64,000 nucleotides of DNA from contig NZ_CP009279.1 of assembly GCF_000758545.1 (NCBI RefSeq), positions 5,642,001 through 5,706,000 on the forward strand, given 5' to 3'. How positions within the stretch are numbered: the stretch's first letter is position 1; each line of letters begins with the position of its first letter. The notes below the pieces were generated by a model. It was not told the DNA's origin. It did no database searches and saw only the letters and a program-made list of their open reading frames with translations. This stretch comes from Paenibacillus sp. FSL H7-0737 (GTDB taxonomy: Bacteria; Bacillota; Bacilli; Paenibacillales; Paenibacillaceae). This document shows, piece after piece, positions 52,080 to 60,818 of this stretch. The translations under genes and the position numbers were made by a program.

Positions 52080-52181
52080 TCAGTAGGTCCGAAATTCTTC
52101 ATCACCTGAAGGGACGAGAGAGACCCGGATCACATATACAAAAGCACAAACGAGAACTCCGGCTACAACGCTCATCGCCAT
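52080..52181 (-). CDS. Predicted 33-residue single-pass membrane peptide
   Basis: MAMSVVAGVLVCAFVYVIRV then SLVPSGDEEFRTY: one N-terminal hydrophobic helix and a short polar tail. The ATG follows GGGATGGAGTG, and an intrinsic terminator begins 11 bp after the stop, giving a complete small transcription unit. Not recognised. Length leaves room for chance, so confidence is moderate. Confidence 0.5.
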   Translation of the reverse strand: MAMSVVAGVLVCAFVYVIRVSLVPSGDEEFRTY

Positions 52182-52346
52182 CACTCCATCCCATTTATTC
52201 TTGTAACAGAGGGTGCATTTCTTATTTACATAATATCATATTTCGAACGAAAAAGCACCGATTTATGTAACCGCTTCCTTTATTTTTTTTGTGCTGTTTG
52301 TCCTTCTTTTCGCATACATCTAACCATAGATCAGGAGGCGTTAATT

Positions 52347-53609
52347 ATGACTTTTAAAAAGATTGGCGGCCCACTGCTGGGATTAACATTGGCAGGCTGT
52401 ATGCTGCTGATGTTGCTTCATCCGGAGGCATCCCTTGGCGCAGCCTTACGAGGCCTGGCCATCTGGTGGGATGTGTTATTCCCCTCCCTATTTCCATTCT
52501 TCGTCATATCCGAAATCATGCTAGGCCTAGGGATCGTTCATCTCTTCGGTGCACTGCTCGATCCATTGATGCGCCCTCTTTTTGGTATACCAGGTAGCGG
52601 CGGGTTTGTCGCTGCGATGGGATATGTATCAGGATATCCTGTTGGCGCTAAATTAACCGCTAAGCTGCGGGAACAGAATCTGATTAGCAGAGTAGAGGGC
52701 GAACGATTAGTCGCTTTCACAACCTCCTCTGACCCAATCTTTCTGTTAGGTGCAGTATCCGTTGGTTTCTTTCGAGACGCATCGTTGGGGCTCATCCTAG
52801 CCCTCGCCCACTATGGGAGCGGTTTGATTGTTGGCTTGCTAATGTCGTTACATGGACGCAAAGAACAGAGCTCCCCCTCCCAAGACCCATCCATAACTAG
52901 TTCTACTGCCCCCTCTGTTCCAGCAAAAAAAGGTTTTGGAAGAATCCATGCAGCACTTCTTGCCATGGAGGAGGCTCGGCGCAAAGATGGACGGAGCTTT
53001 GGGGAGCTATTAAAGGGAGCAATCCAGTCCTCGCTAAAGCTTATTATTGTCGTAGGCGGTTTGGTTGTATTCTTCAATGTGCTAATGGAACTGCTAGCCC
53101 GTGCCGGTATCCTATCCTCCCTCTTTAACATGACAGGACATCTTGTGTCCCTTGTAGGTGGTCCTCCAGAACTAGCTCAGGCTCTCATTAGCGGATTCTT
53201 TGAGGTGACGATCGGTGCCCGTTCAGCAGGTGAAGCCGCAGCTTCCATCCCGCTTCAGTTCAAGGTAGCGGCAGCTGCCTTCATTCTCTCTTGGGGCGGA
53301 TTATCTGTACATGCCCAGGTGGCAAGTATTCTGAACGGTACCGGGCTGCGGTATCTGCCATTTTTGACTGCACGGCTAATTCACGCCATACTCGCATCAG
53401 GATTGGTCTTGCTGCTCTGGAACCCTGTGATGAACACAGGACTGTCTACCGCATGGGTATCATTACCAGCCTCTGCTGCCTTTACTCCTTCTGCCTCAGG
53501 GATCACGGCAAGCCTCGCCCTGCTGAGCCTATTATTAACTGCTGCAATTCTAGTCTCACTGCTTATCCCTGTATTCATGACAATGATTCGATGGGTACGG
53601 CGAAGTTGA
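52347..53609 (+). CDS. ylbJ: Sporulation integral membrane protein YlbJ
   Basis: 420 residues with about eight to ten membrane helices and nucleoside-recognition (Gate) features: WWDVLFPSLFPFFVISE, GYVSGYPVGAKLTAKL, and SGFFEVTIGA / AFILSWGGLSVHAQV. B. subtilis YlbJ is a mother-cell protein required for spore heat resistance. A soluble Ser/Pro-rich linker lies near residues 175-195. ATG follows AGGAGG. Confidence 0.92.
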   Translation: MTFKKIGGPLLGLTLAGCMLLMLLHPEASLGAALRGLAIWWDVLFPSLFPFFVISEIMLGLGIVHLFGALLDPLMRPLFGIPGSGGFVAAMGYVSGYPVGAKLTAKLREQNLISRVEGERLVAFTTSSDPIFLLGAVSVGFFRDASLGLILALAHYGSGLIVGLLMSLHGRKEQSSPSQDPSITSSTAPSVPAKKGFGRIHAALLAMEEARRKDGRSFGELLKGAIQSSLKLIIVVGGLVVFFNVLMELLARAGILSSLFNMTGHLVSLVGGPPELAQALISGFFEVTIGARSAGEAAASIPLQFKVAAAAFILSWGGLSVHAQVASILNGTGLRYLPFLTARLIHAILASGLVLLLWNPVMNTGLSTAWVSLPASAAFTPSASGITASLALLSLLLTAAILVSLLIPVFMTMIRWVRRS

Positions 53610-53685
53610 TTAGCATATTGTGTTCCGGGTCAAGATTGATTATGATCGGTGTATGACTGAATTATACAAAAGGAGCCTGTACATC

Positions 53686-54489
53686 TTGAGATATTATGTT
53701 CTGGACCGCGGTGATGAACTATCAATCAAACTTGCCGAGCAGTTTCACAAGCTGGCGGCGGAGCGGGACCTGCAACTGGATGCCGAGTCTCCCGAAATCG
53801 TCATCTCTATTGGCGGAGACGGCACAATGCTGCACGCTTTTCATACCTTTATCGATCAAATCCCCAATCTAGCCTTCGTAGGTGTGCACACAGGACACTT
53901 AGGCTTCTATGCGGACTGGCAAGCGGAAGAGCTACCCACCTTAATCGACTACATGTGCGGAACCGAGGATTCTGAGCCTCAGAAACCTCGTATCGTGAAA
54001 TATCCGTTGCTTGAGCTGGAAATTCACAAGAAATCCGGTTCTTCGTCCCACATTGCCCTAAATGAATTTACCCTTAAAGGGGTAGATGGAACTATAATGA
54101 TTCAAGTTGACATCAATGATGTTACCTTCGAAATGTTCCGGGGTGATGGGCTTTGTATTTCTACTCCTTCTGGTAGCACGGCCTATAACAAAAGCCTTGG
54201 GGGAGCCATGGTTCACCCATCTATAGAAGCGCTGCAGATTGCCGAAATCGCCTCAATTAACAACCGCGTATTTCGAACAATGGGGTCGCCATTACTACTG
54301 CCGAAGCATCACCATTGCGATATTCTTTCATGTAAGGATCAGCGCTTACTACTCACGATAGATCATAACAATATCCCAGTAGATGATCTGATTTCAGTAC
54401 GCTGCCAAGTATCGGACAAGAAGGTCAGTTTCGCCAGGTACCGTCCTTTTCCGTTCTGGAACCGTGTACGTGAAGCTTTTTTAGTTTAA
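53686..54489 (+). CDS. NAD kinase
   Basis: 267 residues. Conserved ISIGGDGTMLHAFH (GGDG, ~residue 42) and the second motif STPSGSTAYNKSLGGAMVHP are present. It phosphorylates NAD to NADP. The frame begins at a GTG at 53620, but TTG 53686 with AAGGAG ten bases upstream gives the normal length (~266). B. subtilis has two NAD kinases; which one this matches was not resolved. Confidence 0.92.
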   Translation: MRYYVLDRGDELSIKLAEQFHKLAAERDLQLDAESPEIVISIGGDGTMLHAFHTFIDQIPNLAFVGVHTGHLGFYADWQAEELPTLIDYMCGTEDSEPQKPRIVKYPLLELEIHKKSGSSSHIALNEFTLKGVDGTIMIQVDINDVTFEMFRGDGLCISTPSGSTAYNKSLGGAMVHPSIEALQIAEIASINNRVFRTMGSPLLLPKHHHCDILSCKDQRLLLTIDHNNIPVDDLISVRCQVSDKKVSFARYRPFPFWNRVREAFLV

Positions 54490-54519
54490 GATTAACCTTC
54501 GATCCAACGATTTTCAGTG

Positions 54520-54550
54520 GCTGGAGATATCCATTTCTCCGGCTTTTTTG
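54520..54550 (+). terminator. Intrinsic terminator of the NAD kinase gene
   Basis: GCTGGAGA and TCTCCGGC stem (one G-T pair), then TTTTTT. Confidence 0.82.
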
Positions 54551-54574
54551 TGTGACAAAACTAACACCAACTGA

Positions 54575-54604
54575 TAGACTGAGAGAGAAGCCAAATGGTA
54601 TAAT
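54575..54604 (+). promoter_or_regulatory. Sigma-A promoter of the stalk-protein/S41 operon
   Basis: TAGACT, an 18-bp spacer, and TATAAT, 43 bp before the TTG start. Confidence 0.6.
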
Positions 54605-54646
54605 GAGGCTATTTTACAAAGAGTTACATAAAAGGAGAGAGTACTG

Positions 54647-55831
54647 TTGAAAAGATTTTTATCCCTCTTAAGCATAAGTCTACTGGCCCTCATACTTGCG
54701 GTCCCGGCTTTTGCAGCATCGAAACCAATTGATGTTTATATTAACGGAAGTAAGGTTTCCTTCACCGCTGGATCCCCATACTTAGCGAACAATTCTGTAC
54801 TTGTACCTTTCCGGGTTGTCTTTGAGAAGCTTGGACTTCAAGTTCTCTGGGATGCCAAAACTGGAACGGTAACAGGAAAAAGTTCAAATCTTGCGATTAC
54901 CCTCAAAATTGGCAGTAACCGCGCTACTGTTAACGGAACCGTTAAAAAACTAACCACTGCACCAGTTTCCTCAGCCGGCACTACATACATCCCTTTGCGT
55001 TTTATCGCAGAGGCAACCGGGGGCACAGCTGTCTGGAATTCTACCAGTAGAAGTGTACAAATTACTACTCCTGTCTCCAAAGGTAAGGACGAAGCAGCCA
55101 TTACAGCATTAATCCGTTTGTCTAATCAATATTTCAATGAAGAAAAAGCGACTAGCTTCTACTCCCTTATGGATTCGGAGTACTCTTACACGGAATCAGT
55201 GGCCGAACTCAATGAATCTTTTAAAGCTTTTGACATAAAGAATACTATTGATAGCTTGGAAATCCTCGACATTACAGCTGACGAAGCCACTGTGTATACG
55301 CTTGAAAGTTCACGCAGAATAGGTGGGACTTATACTCCAGATACAGAGAATGAATACGTATATACCCTGGTCCGCAAGAATGGAAGCTGGAAGATTTCAT
55401 CCGTGGAATCCCAAAGCTCGACCGTTCTCCTTACTCGTGAACAAGGTACAAAACCAGCAGCCAACATCCCTCAAAACGATGCGGATGCCATCAAAGGTAC
55501 TATTAGCAAGTACTATCAAGCAATGAACGAACAGAATCCTACAGCAGTTCTTTCCACGATGACTTCATATGGAGAAGAATATGATTCCTCTCTCAAGGCA
55601 GATTTGGATGATTTCTTTGCTTCGTATGATATTACCTATACTCCAGGCATTTCAAATATTTATTATTACAGTGCCAAGGAAGCTGCTATATATGTAGAAA
55701 GCAAAGACAAGGAAGCTAGTGAAGAGGAGACTTATGAGCAGGGCCTTATCTATATTCTATCCAAGTCGGATACTGGTGTTTGGACAATCGATGACACATA
55801 TAGCATCTACAATAAACTTGTGAAATCCTAA
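54647..55831 (+). CDS. Secreted stalk-domain protein (copper amine oxidase N-like) with two NTF2-like repeats
   Basis: 394 residues. Signal peptide (KRFLSLLSISLLALILAVPAFA, cleavage ~AFA-ASK). Residues ~28-145 are a copper amine oxidase N-terminal-like domain (IDVYINGSKVSF, LVPFRVVFEKLGLQVLWDAK, TYIPLRFIAEATGGTAVWN). Two similar NTF2-like modules follow at ~150-255 and ~280-390. No enzymatic residues recognised; this domain is common in Paenibacillus exported proteins. TTG start after AAAGGAGAG. It is 20 bp before the S41 protease. Confidence 0.85.
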   Translation: MKRFLSLLSISLLALILAVPAFAASKPIDVYINGSKVSFTAGSPYLANNSVLVPFRVVFEKLGLQVLWDAKTGTVTGKSSNLAITLKIGSNRATVNGTVKKLTTAPVSSAGTTYIPLRFIAEATGGTAVWNSTSRSVQITTPVSKGKDEAAITALIRLSNQYFNEEKATSFYSLMDSEYSYTESVAELNESFKAFDIKNTIDSLEILDITADEATVYTLESSRRIGGTYTPDTENEYVYTLVRKNGSWKISSVESQSSTVLLTREQGTKPAANIPQNDADAIKGTISKYYQAMNEQNPTAVLSTMTSYGEEYDSSLKADLDDFFASYDITYTPGISNIYYYSAKEAAIYVESKDKEASEEETYEQGLIYILSKSDTGVWTIDDTYSIYNKLVKS

Positions 55832-55851
55832 TAAAAAGGGTGTTTGATTCC

Positions 55852-57291
55852 ATGAAATCAAAAAAAATAATAAGTGCACTGTTAACCAGCTGTCTAGCTT
55901 TATCTATTACATTTGCTCCAATGGCTTCCGCTGCAGATGCCGCTAAAGCTTCCACAGACAACAGTGATCTTATTAATGAAGTAATGAAGCTACTGGAGAA
56001 CTATAATCTTTCAGATGTAGATAAAGATATTTTGATTCGCGGAGCAATTGACGGCATGGTGAACACACTGGATGATCCATACAGCCAATACTTCAATTCC
56101 GAGGAAGCGGCGCAATTTGAACATGCGGTTGATCTCGAGTACGTTGGCATCGGTGTTAAACTTCAATATACGCCAACAGAGCTCTACATCGAAGAAATCT
56201 CTCCAGGTTCTCCTGCTGAAAAGGCAGGCTTGAAACGCGGCGATACGATTCTCAAAATCAACGGAATACCTGTTGACGAAACGGATGATTCGGAACTAAG
56301 TGGAGCCGCGGGCACTAAGGTCACCCTGCTGATCCTCAGAAATGGTGTCACAAAATCTTATGTTGTCACCCGAAATGAATTGAACTCGACTTCCGTTTTT
56401 GGAACCCTCATTGGTCCGAAGATTGCCTATATTTCGCTAAGTGGTTTCACACAGAATTCTGATGAAGAATTCGCCGCTATGCTGAAGAAGATGCGTACAG
56501 CGGGAATGAAATCCATGGTGCTTGATTTACGTGATAACTTGGGTGGCTACATGGATTCGGCATACAACATTGCCTCTAGTTTTATGGATAAAGGCATCAT
56601 GATGTATACCTCTGATCAAAGTGGCGCGTTAACTCCTGTAACGATTACTAGTGGCAGCAAAATCGGTGTGCCCGTCGTAATTCTAACCAACGAATACACT
56701 GCAAGTGCGTCAGAAGCTCTTACGGGCGCCCTGCGCGACAACAAGCTGGCTACTGTTGTAGGCACTCGTTCTTACGGCAAAGCGCGTATTCAAAGCCTAC
56801 TTCCAGTGTCTAATGGCGACATGCTGAAATTGACCACGCAGAAATATCTAACACCTAAAAAAGAAGACTTTAATCACATCGGTCTCGCACCGGATATTGA
56901 GGTAAAAGGGAAAACTGCACAGTTGATTACTGCCCTGCAGATTGCTGGAATGAAGACTTTAGAAGTCACCGGAGATCATCATATCTTAAATATCAACGGG
57001 GTTCCTTTTGCTGGTAATGTTGGTCTTGTTAAGCAGGGCGATAAAACTTATGCTTCATCGCTGGTGCTGGCTGCGCTTGTCGAGGGCGAGATCACCTGGG
57101 ATGCCAAGAACAAGAAGGTTATCGTAAAGAGCGGAACAGGCACATCTACCGGCTTTACGCTTTCCTCCAAAGAGGCGCTATCTCAGAATGGTGAGACCTA
57201 CATTGAATTAAATGCCTTTAAGAAGAAGTTTCCGGCACTCGTATGGAGTTACAATGCTACACAAAAGCAATTGAAATTATCTATAAAATAA
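55852..57291 (+). CDS. Secreted S41-family C-terminal processing protease with C-terminal stalk domain
   Basis: 479 residues. Signal peptide ending near APMASA; PDZ domain (GVKLQYTPTELYIEEISPGSPAEKAGLKRGDTIL, ~100-160); S41 peptidase with the catalytic serine in TNEYTASASEALTGALRDN and lysine in RSYGKARIQSL; then a copper amine oxidase N-like domain from ~380 (HILNINGVPFAG, ASSLVLAALVEGEITWDAKNKKVIV). The ATG at 55852 is chosen over an in-frame GTG four codons earlier. Likely processes exported proteins at the cell surface, with its upstream partner. Confidence 0.9.
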   Translation: MKSKKIISALLTSCLALSITFAPMASAADAAKASTDNSDLINEVMKLLENYNLSDVDKDILIRGAIDGMVNTLDDPYSQYFNSEEAAQFEHAVDLEYVGIGVKLQYTPTELYIEEISPGSPAEKAGLKRGDTILKINGIPVDETDDSELSGAAGTKVTLLILRNGVTKSYVVTRNELNSTSVFGTLIGPKIAYISLSGFTQNSDEEFAAMLKKMRTAGMKSMVLDLRDNLGGYMDSAYNIASSFMDKGIMMYTSDQSGALTPVTITSGSKIGVPVVILTNEYTASASEALTGALRDNKLATVVGTRSYGKARIQSLLPVSNGDMLKLTTQKYLTPKKEDFNHIGLAPDIEVKGKTAQLITALQIAGMKTLEVTGDHHILNINGVPFAGNVGLVKQGDKTYASSLVLAALVEGEITWDAKNKKVIVKSGTGTSTGFTLSSKEALSQNGETYIELNAFKKKFPALVWSYNATQKQLKLSIK

Positions 57292-57299
57292 TCCATAAG

Positions 57300-57345
57300 A
57301 AAAGGCAGCAATTCTCCAGAGATGGGGTTTGCTGCCTTTATTATT
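57300..57345 (+). terminator. Intrinsic terminator of the S41 operon
   Basis: AAAGGCAGCAAA-like arm pairs with TTTGCTGCCTTT, T-rich after. Confidence 0.82.
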
Positions 57346-57417
57346 TGTACATATCTATTCAAAAGAAAAAAGCTGTCTCATTCGTAGAAGGACTCTACTT
57401 ATGGTCAGCTTTCATCG

Positions 57418-58068
57418 TTACGATTGTGGATTTTCTATGTTTTGTGTGTTTTGTGTATTTTGATTATTTTGAGGCTTTTGTGTGTTTTGGGGTTTTTGGG
57501 ATTGACCTTGTGGTGGTCTGCTTTGAAATTCCTTTTTGGATTTCTTCCCTTGCGAATCTTTACCCCGGTGATTTCGGCTTTGATGTTCTCTCAGAGGTCT
57601 ATCCTTAGCAGAAGTCATCTCTTTAAATGCAGCAGATGAATTCGAACCTTGCTTAGATGATGTTTCTTTAGAGGAGAGCTCTTTATCTATAGCCGCTCCA
57701 TCATTATCTTCAGCTTCTAGCTCCGAATCTTCTTCCTCACTCGGCTCTGGTATTTCTTTGATCAGAATATCCTTGAACAAACCTTCTTGTGGTACCTCTT
57801 TTAACTTATGCAACACAAAATATGCGCAGCCAAAATTGCAATATTCATTAATATAATCGACCATGCCAGAAATCGCTGTATCCCGATTCACCTTTGGGTG
57901 GTTGTCCCGATAAAAACCTTTCAAACGCAGCTGACTGTAACCCCAGTCACCAATAATGTAGTCGTATCTTTCCAGCACTTCGCTATATCTTCCGCGAAAC
58001 GCCTCCGGATTCCAACCATCCTTATGATCTAACATTAGTTCGTAGCCTTTTCCGCCTATAACGATCAA
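57418..58068 (-). CDS. YutD family protein with long low-complexity tail
   Basis: 216 residues. The first ~95 match YutD (VIGGKGYELMLDHKDGWNPE, GDWGYSQLRLKGFY, INEYCNFGCAYFVLHKLKEV). The remaining ~120 are charged then Gln/Asn-rich (EEEDSELEAED, KSKKEFQSRPPQGQ, then repeated NTQ/KPQN units), absent from the short Bacillus protein. TTG start, no ATG fits. It sits downstream of lipA, the yutD-lipA-yunA order of Bacillus. Function unknown. Confidence 0.88.
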   Translation of the reverse strand: MIVIGGKGYELMLDHKDGWNPEAFRGRYSEVLERYDYIIGDWGYSQLRLKGFYRDNHPKVNRDTAISGMVDYINEYCNFGCAYFVLHKLKEVPQEGLFKDILIKEIPEPSEEEDSELEAEDNDGAAIDKELSSKETSSKQGSNSSAAFKEMTSAKDRPLREHQSRNHRGKDSQGKKSKKEFQSRPPQGQSQKPQNTQKPQNNQNTQNTQNIENPQS

Positions 58069-58080
58069 ACCTTTTGTCGC

Positions 58081-58387
58081 CTGCCTTTCGAAGGAAAGTA
58101 TTTTCGTTGATTATGCCGTCATTTCCGAGAAATATTGGGCTTTCGGTCGCTGTTGTTGATTAATTTCTTCTATTTGAACCGCATTCAGCGGTGAAATTAA
58201 TCAACAGTGTATGCTTACGATGCTAGCTTTCCTTCGGAAAGCTTTCAGGCGAACGCTAACGCTCCTACAGCTCCAACATTTCTCTCCAATGACTCAAATC
58301 AACGTTTTTTTATGTGTGTAGCCTAAGCGCGGGGGCTTCAGATCGCTTTCGCTCCTTATGCCCTCTGCTACCTTGAAAAATAAAAAA
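58081..58387. repeat. Intergenic hairpin cluster between lipA and yutD
   Basis: Contains TGTTGATTAATTTC at 58154-58167 and its exact inverse at 58193-58206, enclosing a CCGC/GCGG inner stem. A GCTTTCCTTCGGAAAGC hairpin follows near 58224-58240. The spacer motif GTATGCTTACGATG resembles GTATGCTTCCGATG in the hemQ-leader repeat at 15210. No gene seen. Confidence 0.6.
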
Positions 58388-59293
58388 TTAACTAGAAGAA
58401 ACCGTGCGCTCCTCACGAGCTTGAGCGGCAGATTTCACCTGCTCATGCGCACGATAAGAGCTGCGAACAAGCGGAGCTGATTCCACATGGCTAAAGCCAC
58501 GCTTCAATCCCTCTTCCTTAAGCAGCGCAAATTCCTCTGGTGGATAATATTTCTCCACATTCAAATGCTTTGGAGAAGGCTGCAAGTATTGTCCTAAAGT
58601 CAATATATCACAATTTACGGCTCGTAAATCATCCATTGCTTGTAAAATCTCATCCCACTCTTCACCGACTCCAAGCATAATGCTTGATTTGGTAGGAATA
58701 TCCGGCTTCATTTCCTTGGCTCTGCGCAGCAGTTCCATCGAACGGCGATACTTCGCTTTAGCCCGTACACGGTCTGACATCCGTTCCACCGTCTCAATAT
58801 TATGGTTAAGAATGTCTGGATTACTGTTCATAACAATCTCTAGACTATTCCGTTCTCCCAGGAAATCTGGAATCAATACTTCAACACTACATAACGGAAG
58901 GCGTTTACGAATTGCCGCTACCGTCTCAGCAAAAATCTGAGCGCCACCATCCGCAAGATCATCACGGGCCACACTGGTCACCACGCAATGGCGAAGGTTC
59001 ATTCCCTCTGCAGCTTCTGCTACACGTTCAGGCTCCTGCAGGTCCAGCTCTGTCGGCAACCCTGTATTCACAGCGCAGAAACGGCATGCGCGAGTACATA
59101 TATCACCAAGAATCATAAAGGTAGCCGTTCGATTTGCCCAGCATTCATAAATATTCGGACACCTAGCTTCTTCACATACGGTATGTAAAGTTTTAGAACG
59201 CATCATGCTCTTGATTTCCTGATAGTTATCACCGGTAGTTAGCTTGATTCTAATCCAATCCGGCTTAGGCTGCTTTGCTGTTTTATTCGTCAA
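58388..59293 (-). CDS. lipA: Lipoyl synthase
   Basis: 301-residue radical SAM enzyme that inserts sulfur into octanoyl-carrier proteins. It has the N-terminal auxiliary-cluster cysteines (CEEARCPNIYEC), radical SAM motif CTRACRFCAV (CxxxCxxC, ~residue 75), and C-terminal RSSYRAHEQ. Length is standard (~298). TTG start. It is convergent in layout with yutD and divergent from the M23 gene. Confidence 0.96.
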   Translation of the reverse strand: MTNKTAKQPKPDWIRIKLTTGDNYQEIKSMMRSKTLHTVCEEARCPNIYECWANRTATFMILGDICTRACRFCAVNTGLPTELDLQEPERVAEAAEGMNLRHCVVTSVARDDLADGGAQIFAETVAAIRKRLPLCSVEVLIPDFLGERNSLEIVMNSNPDILNHNIETVERMSDRVRAKAKYRRSMELLRRAKEMKPDIPTKSSIMLGVGEEWDEILQAMDDLRAVNCDILTLGQYLQPSPKHLNVEKYYPPEEFALLKEEGLKRGFSHVESAPLVRSSYRAHEQVKSAAQAREERTVSSS

Positions 59294-59548
59294 AATAATA
59301 AACCCCGCTTCCTCCTGAATGTGATGCTGCAGATGAAAGATGCTGCCTCATATTATACCATGTGCGCTTTACAATTGCCTGTTTTTGTGAAATATGCAGG
59401 GCATCTCAATTTCGATTCCGGCGAAGAATTTACTGGTACCTTTAGACAAGAACGGATAAAAAGTAGCCTTTTGCTTCAATCTATAATAAAAGCTTTATCC
59501 GAAGTGTCTACATTCAATTCTACGCCCGGACAAAAGGAGGCTGTTATC

Positions 59549-60661
59549 TTGCTGGCCCTATTTAAGAATACTAATAACCGGAGATCTATGTTATGTCTGT
59601 CCGCGGCCGCTATCCTTTGGGGTGGTTTAGGCCTTCCCGTTCCAGCAGCTGCAGTACAGGCTACAGTCCAACCGGTGGAAAGCAGCGGCAATTCTGTTAA
59701 TGCTAGCAAAGAATCCATATGGTCTGCCCGTAGGGGGATTTATGATCAACTGAGTGCAGCCACTGGAATCCCTTGGTTTAGATTCGCAGCCATTGATCAA
59801 TATGAACGCACCATCGCCAAAAAAGGTTCCTCAGACAAACCCGTCACCAACCGTCTTACTGGAATCATGATTCCAGCACCCGTATGGTCCGGTCCACTCA
59901 ACCCGGATCAGGAGGATACTTCTCCTGAATCCATCACTTTCTTTAACGGCTTCGGCCGTGATGGCTCAGGTGATGGAATCGCCGATCCAGAGAATGATGC
60001 TGATGTTCTATATAGTATGGCTAGACACTTGCAGAAATATGGTGATTCAGCTAATGATTTCAGCATTGGCATTTGGGAGTATTATCACAATGGTCGTGCC
60101 TCTCAGCGCATAGCTCAGTTCGCCAAGCTATATGAACATTTTGGTCGGCTTGACCTATCAGGTAATGCTTTTCCACTTCCCTTAAGTAATTCTTATTCTT
60201 ATCGTAGCACTTGGGGAACCGGCAGAAGCTGGGGTGGGGCACGTATTCACGAAGGGACTGACCTCTTTGCACCGCAAGGTATGCCAGTACGCAGCACCTG
60301 CTTTGGTTTAGTGGAAACTAAAGGCTGGAACCGCTACGGTGGCTGGAGAATTGGAATTCGTGATATCGAGAACCGTTACCATTATTACGCCCATTTATCC
60401 GGGTATAACAAATCCATTTCTCGTGGAGATATCGTCTCACCAGGTGAAATCATTGGCTGGGTTGGCAGCTCAGGTTACGGAAATCCAGGAACACAAGGGA
60501 AATTCCCGCCACATCTACATTTTGGCATCTACCGTGACCGAGGGATTACTGAATGGGCTTTTGACCCTTTTCCGTTGCTAAAACAATGGGAGAATCAGGA
60601 GTATAGAGACTTAAAGAACAAAAATAAAAAAAGTGCTACAAACAAGGAAAAACGCCTTTAG
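59549..60661 (+). CDS. Secreted M23-family metallopeptidase (YunA/LytH-like)
   Basis: 370 residues. Signal-like hydrophobic stretch (MLCLSAAAILWGGLGLPVPAAA), a middle domain of unknown type (GIPWFRFAAIDQYERT to ~200), and a C-terminal LytM domain with zinc motif HEGTDLFAPQG and HLHFG. The neighbouring lipA and yutD match the Bacillus yunA locus (LytH, which trims cortex peptides). The frame extends upstream, but TTG 59549 with AAGGAGG is preferred. Confidence 0.9.
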   Translation: MLALFKNTNNRRSMLCLSAAAILWGGLGLPVPAAAVQATVQPVESSGNSVNASKESIWSARRGIYDQLSAATGIPWFRFAAIDQYERTIAKKGSSDKPVTNRLTGIMIPAPVWSGPLNPDQEDTSPESITFFNGFGRDGSGDGIADPENDADVLYSMARHLQKYGDSANDFSIGIWEYYHNGRASQRIAQFAKLYEHFGRLDLSGNAFPLPLSNSYSYRSTWGTGRSWGGARIHEGTDLFAPQGMPVRSTCFGLVETKGWNRYGGWRIGIRDIENRYHYYAHLSGYNKSISRGDIVSPGEIIGWVGSSGYGNPGTQGKFPPHLHFGIYRDRGITEWAFDPFPLLKQWENQEYRDLKNKNKKSATNKEKRL

Positions 60662-60736
60662 CGTCTCTAAAGGACGGTCAGCGTTTATGCGAGAAATATA
60701 AGGATAATCTTATACTTTCTTATATTTTTAAAAAGA
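60650..60736. repeat. Dispersed two-hairpin intergenic repeat (copy 2)
   Basis: AACGC ... GCGTC TCTAAA GGACG ... GCGTT, then GCGAGAAATATAAGGATAAT ... CTTATACTTTCTTATATTTTTAAAA. Same design as 37561-37657, with the start of its first stem overlapping the stop codon of the M23 gene. Confidence 0.7.
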
Positions 60737-60813
60737 AACGGCTTCGCCATCCTTTGGAGATGACACCCGTTTCTTGATGAATAAGGCCCCTTCTTTTGAA
60801 GAGAGGCCTTATA
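60733..60813. terminator. Two terminator hairpins between convergent genes
   Basis: AAGAAACGG/CCGTTTCTT (60733-60775) for the plus-strand M23 gene and AAGGCC/GGCCTT with inner CTTC/GAAG (60784-60811) for the minus-strand amylase. Confidence 0.75.
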
Positions 60814-60818
60814 CTATT

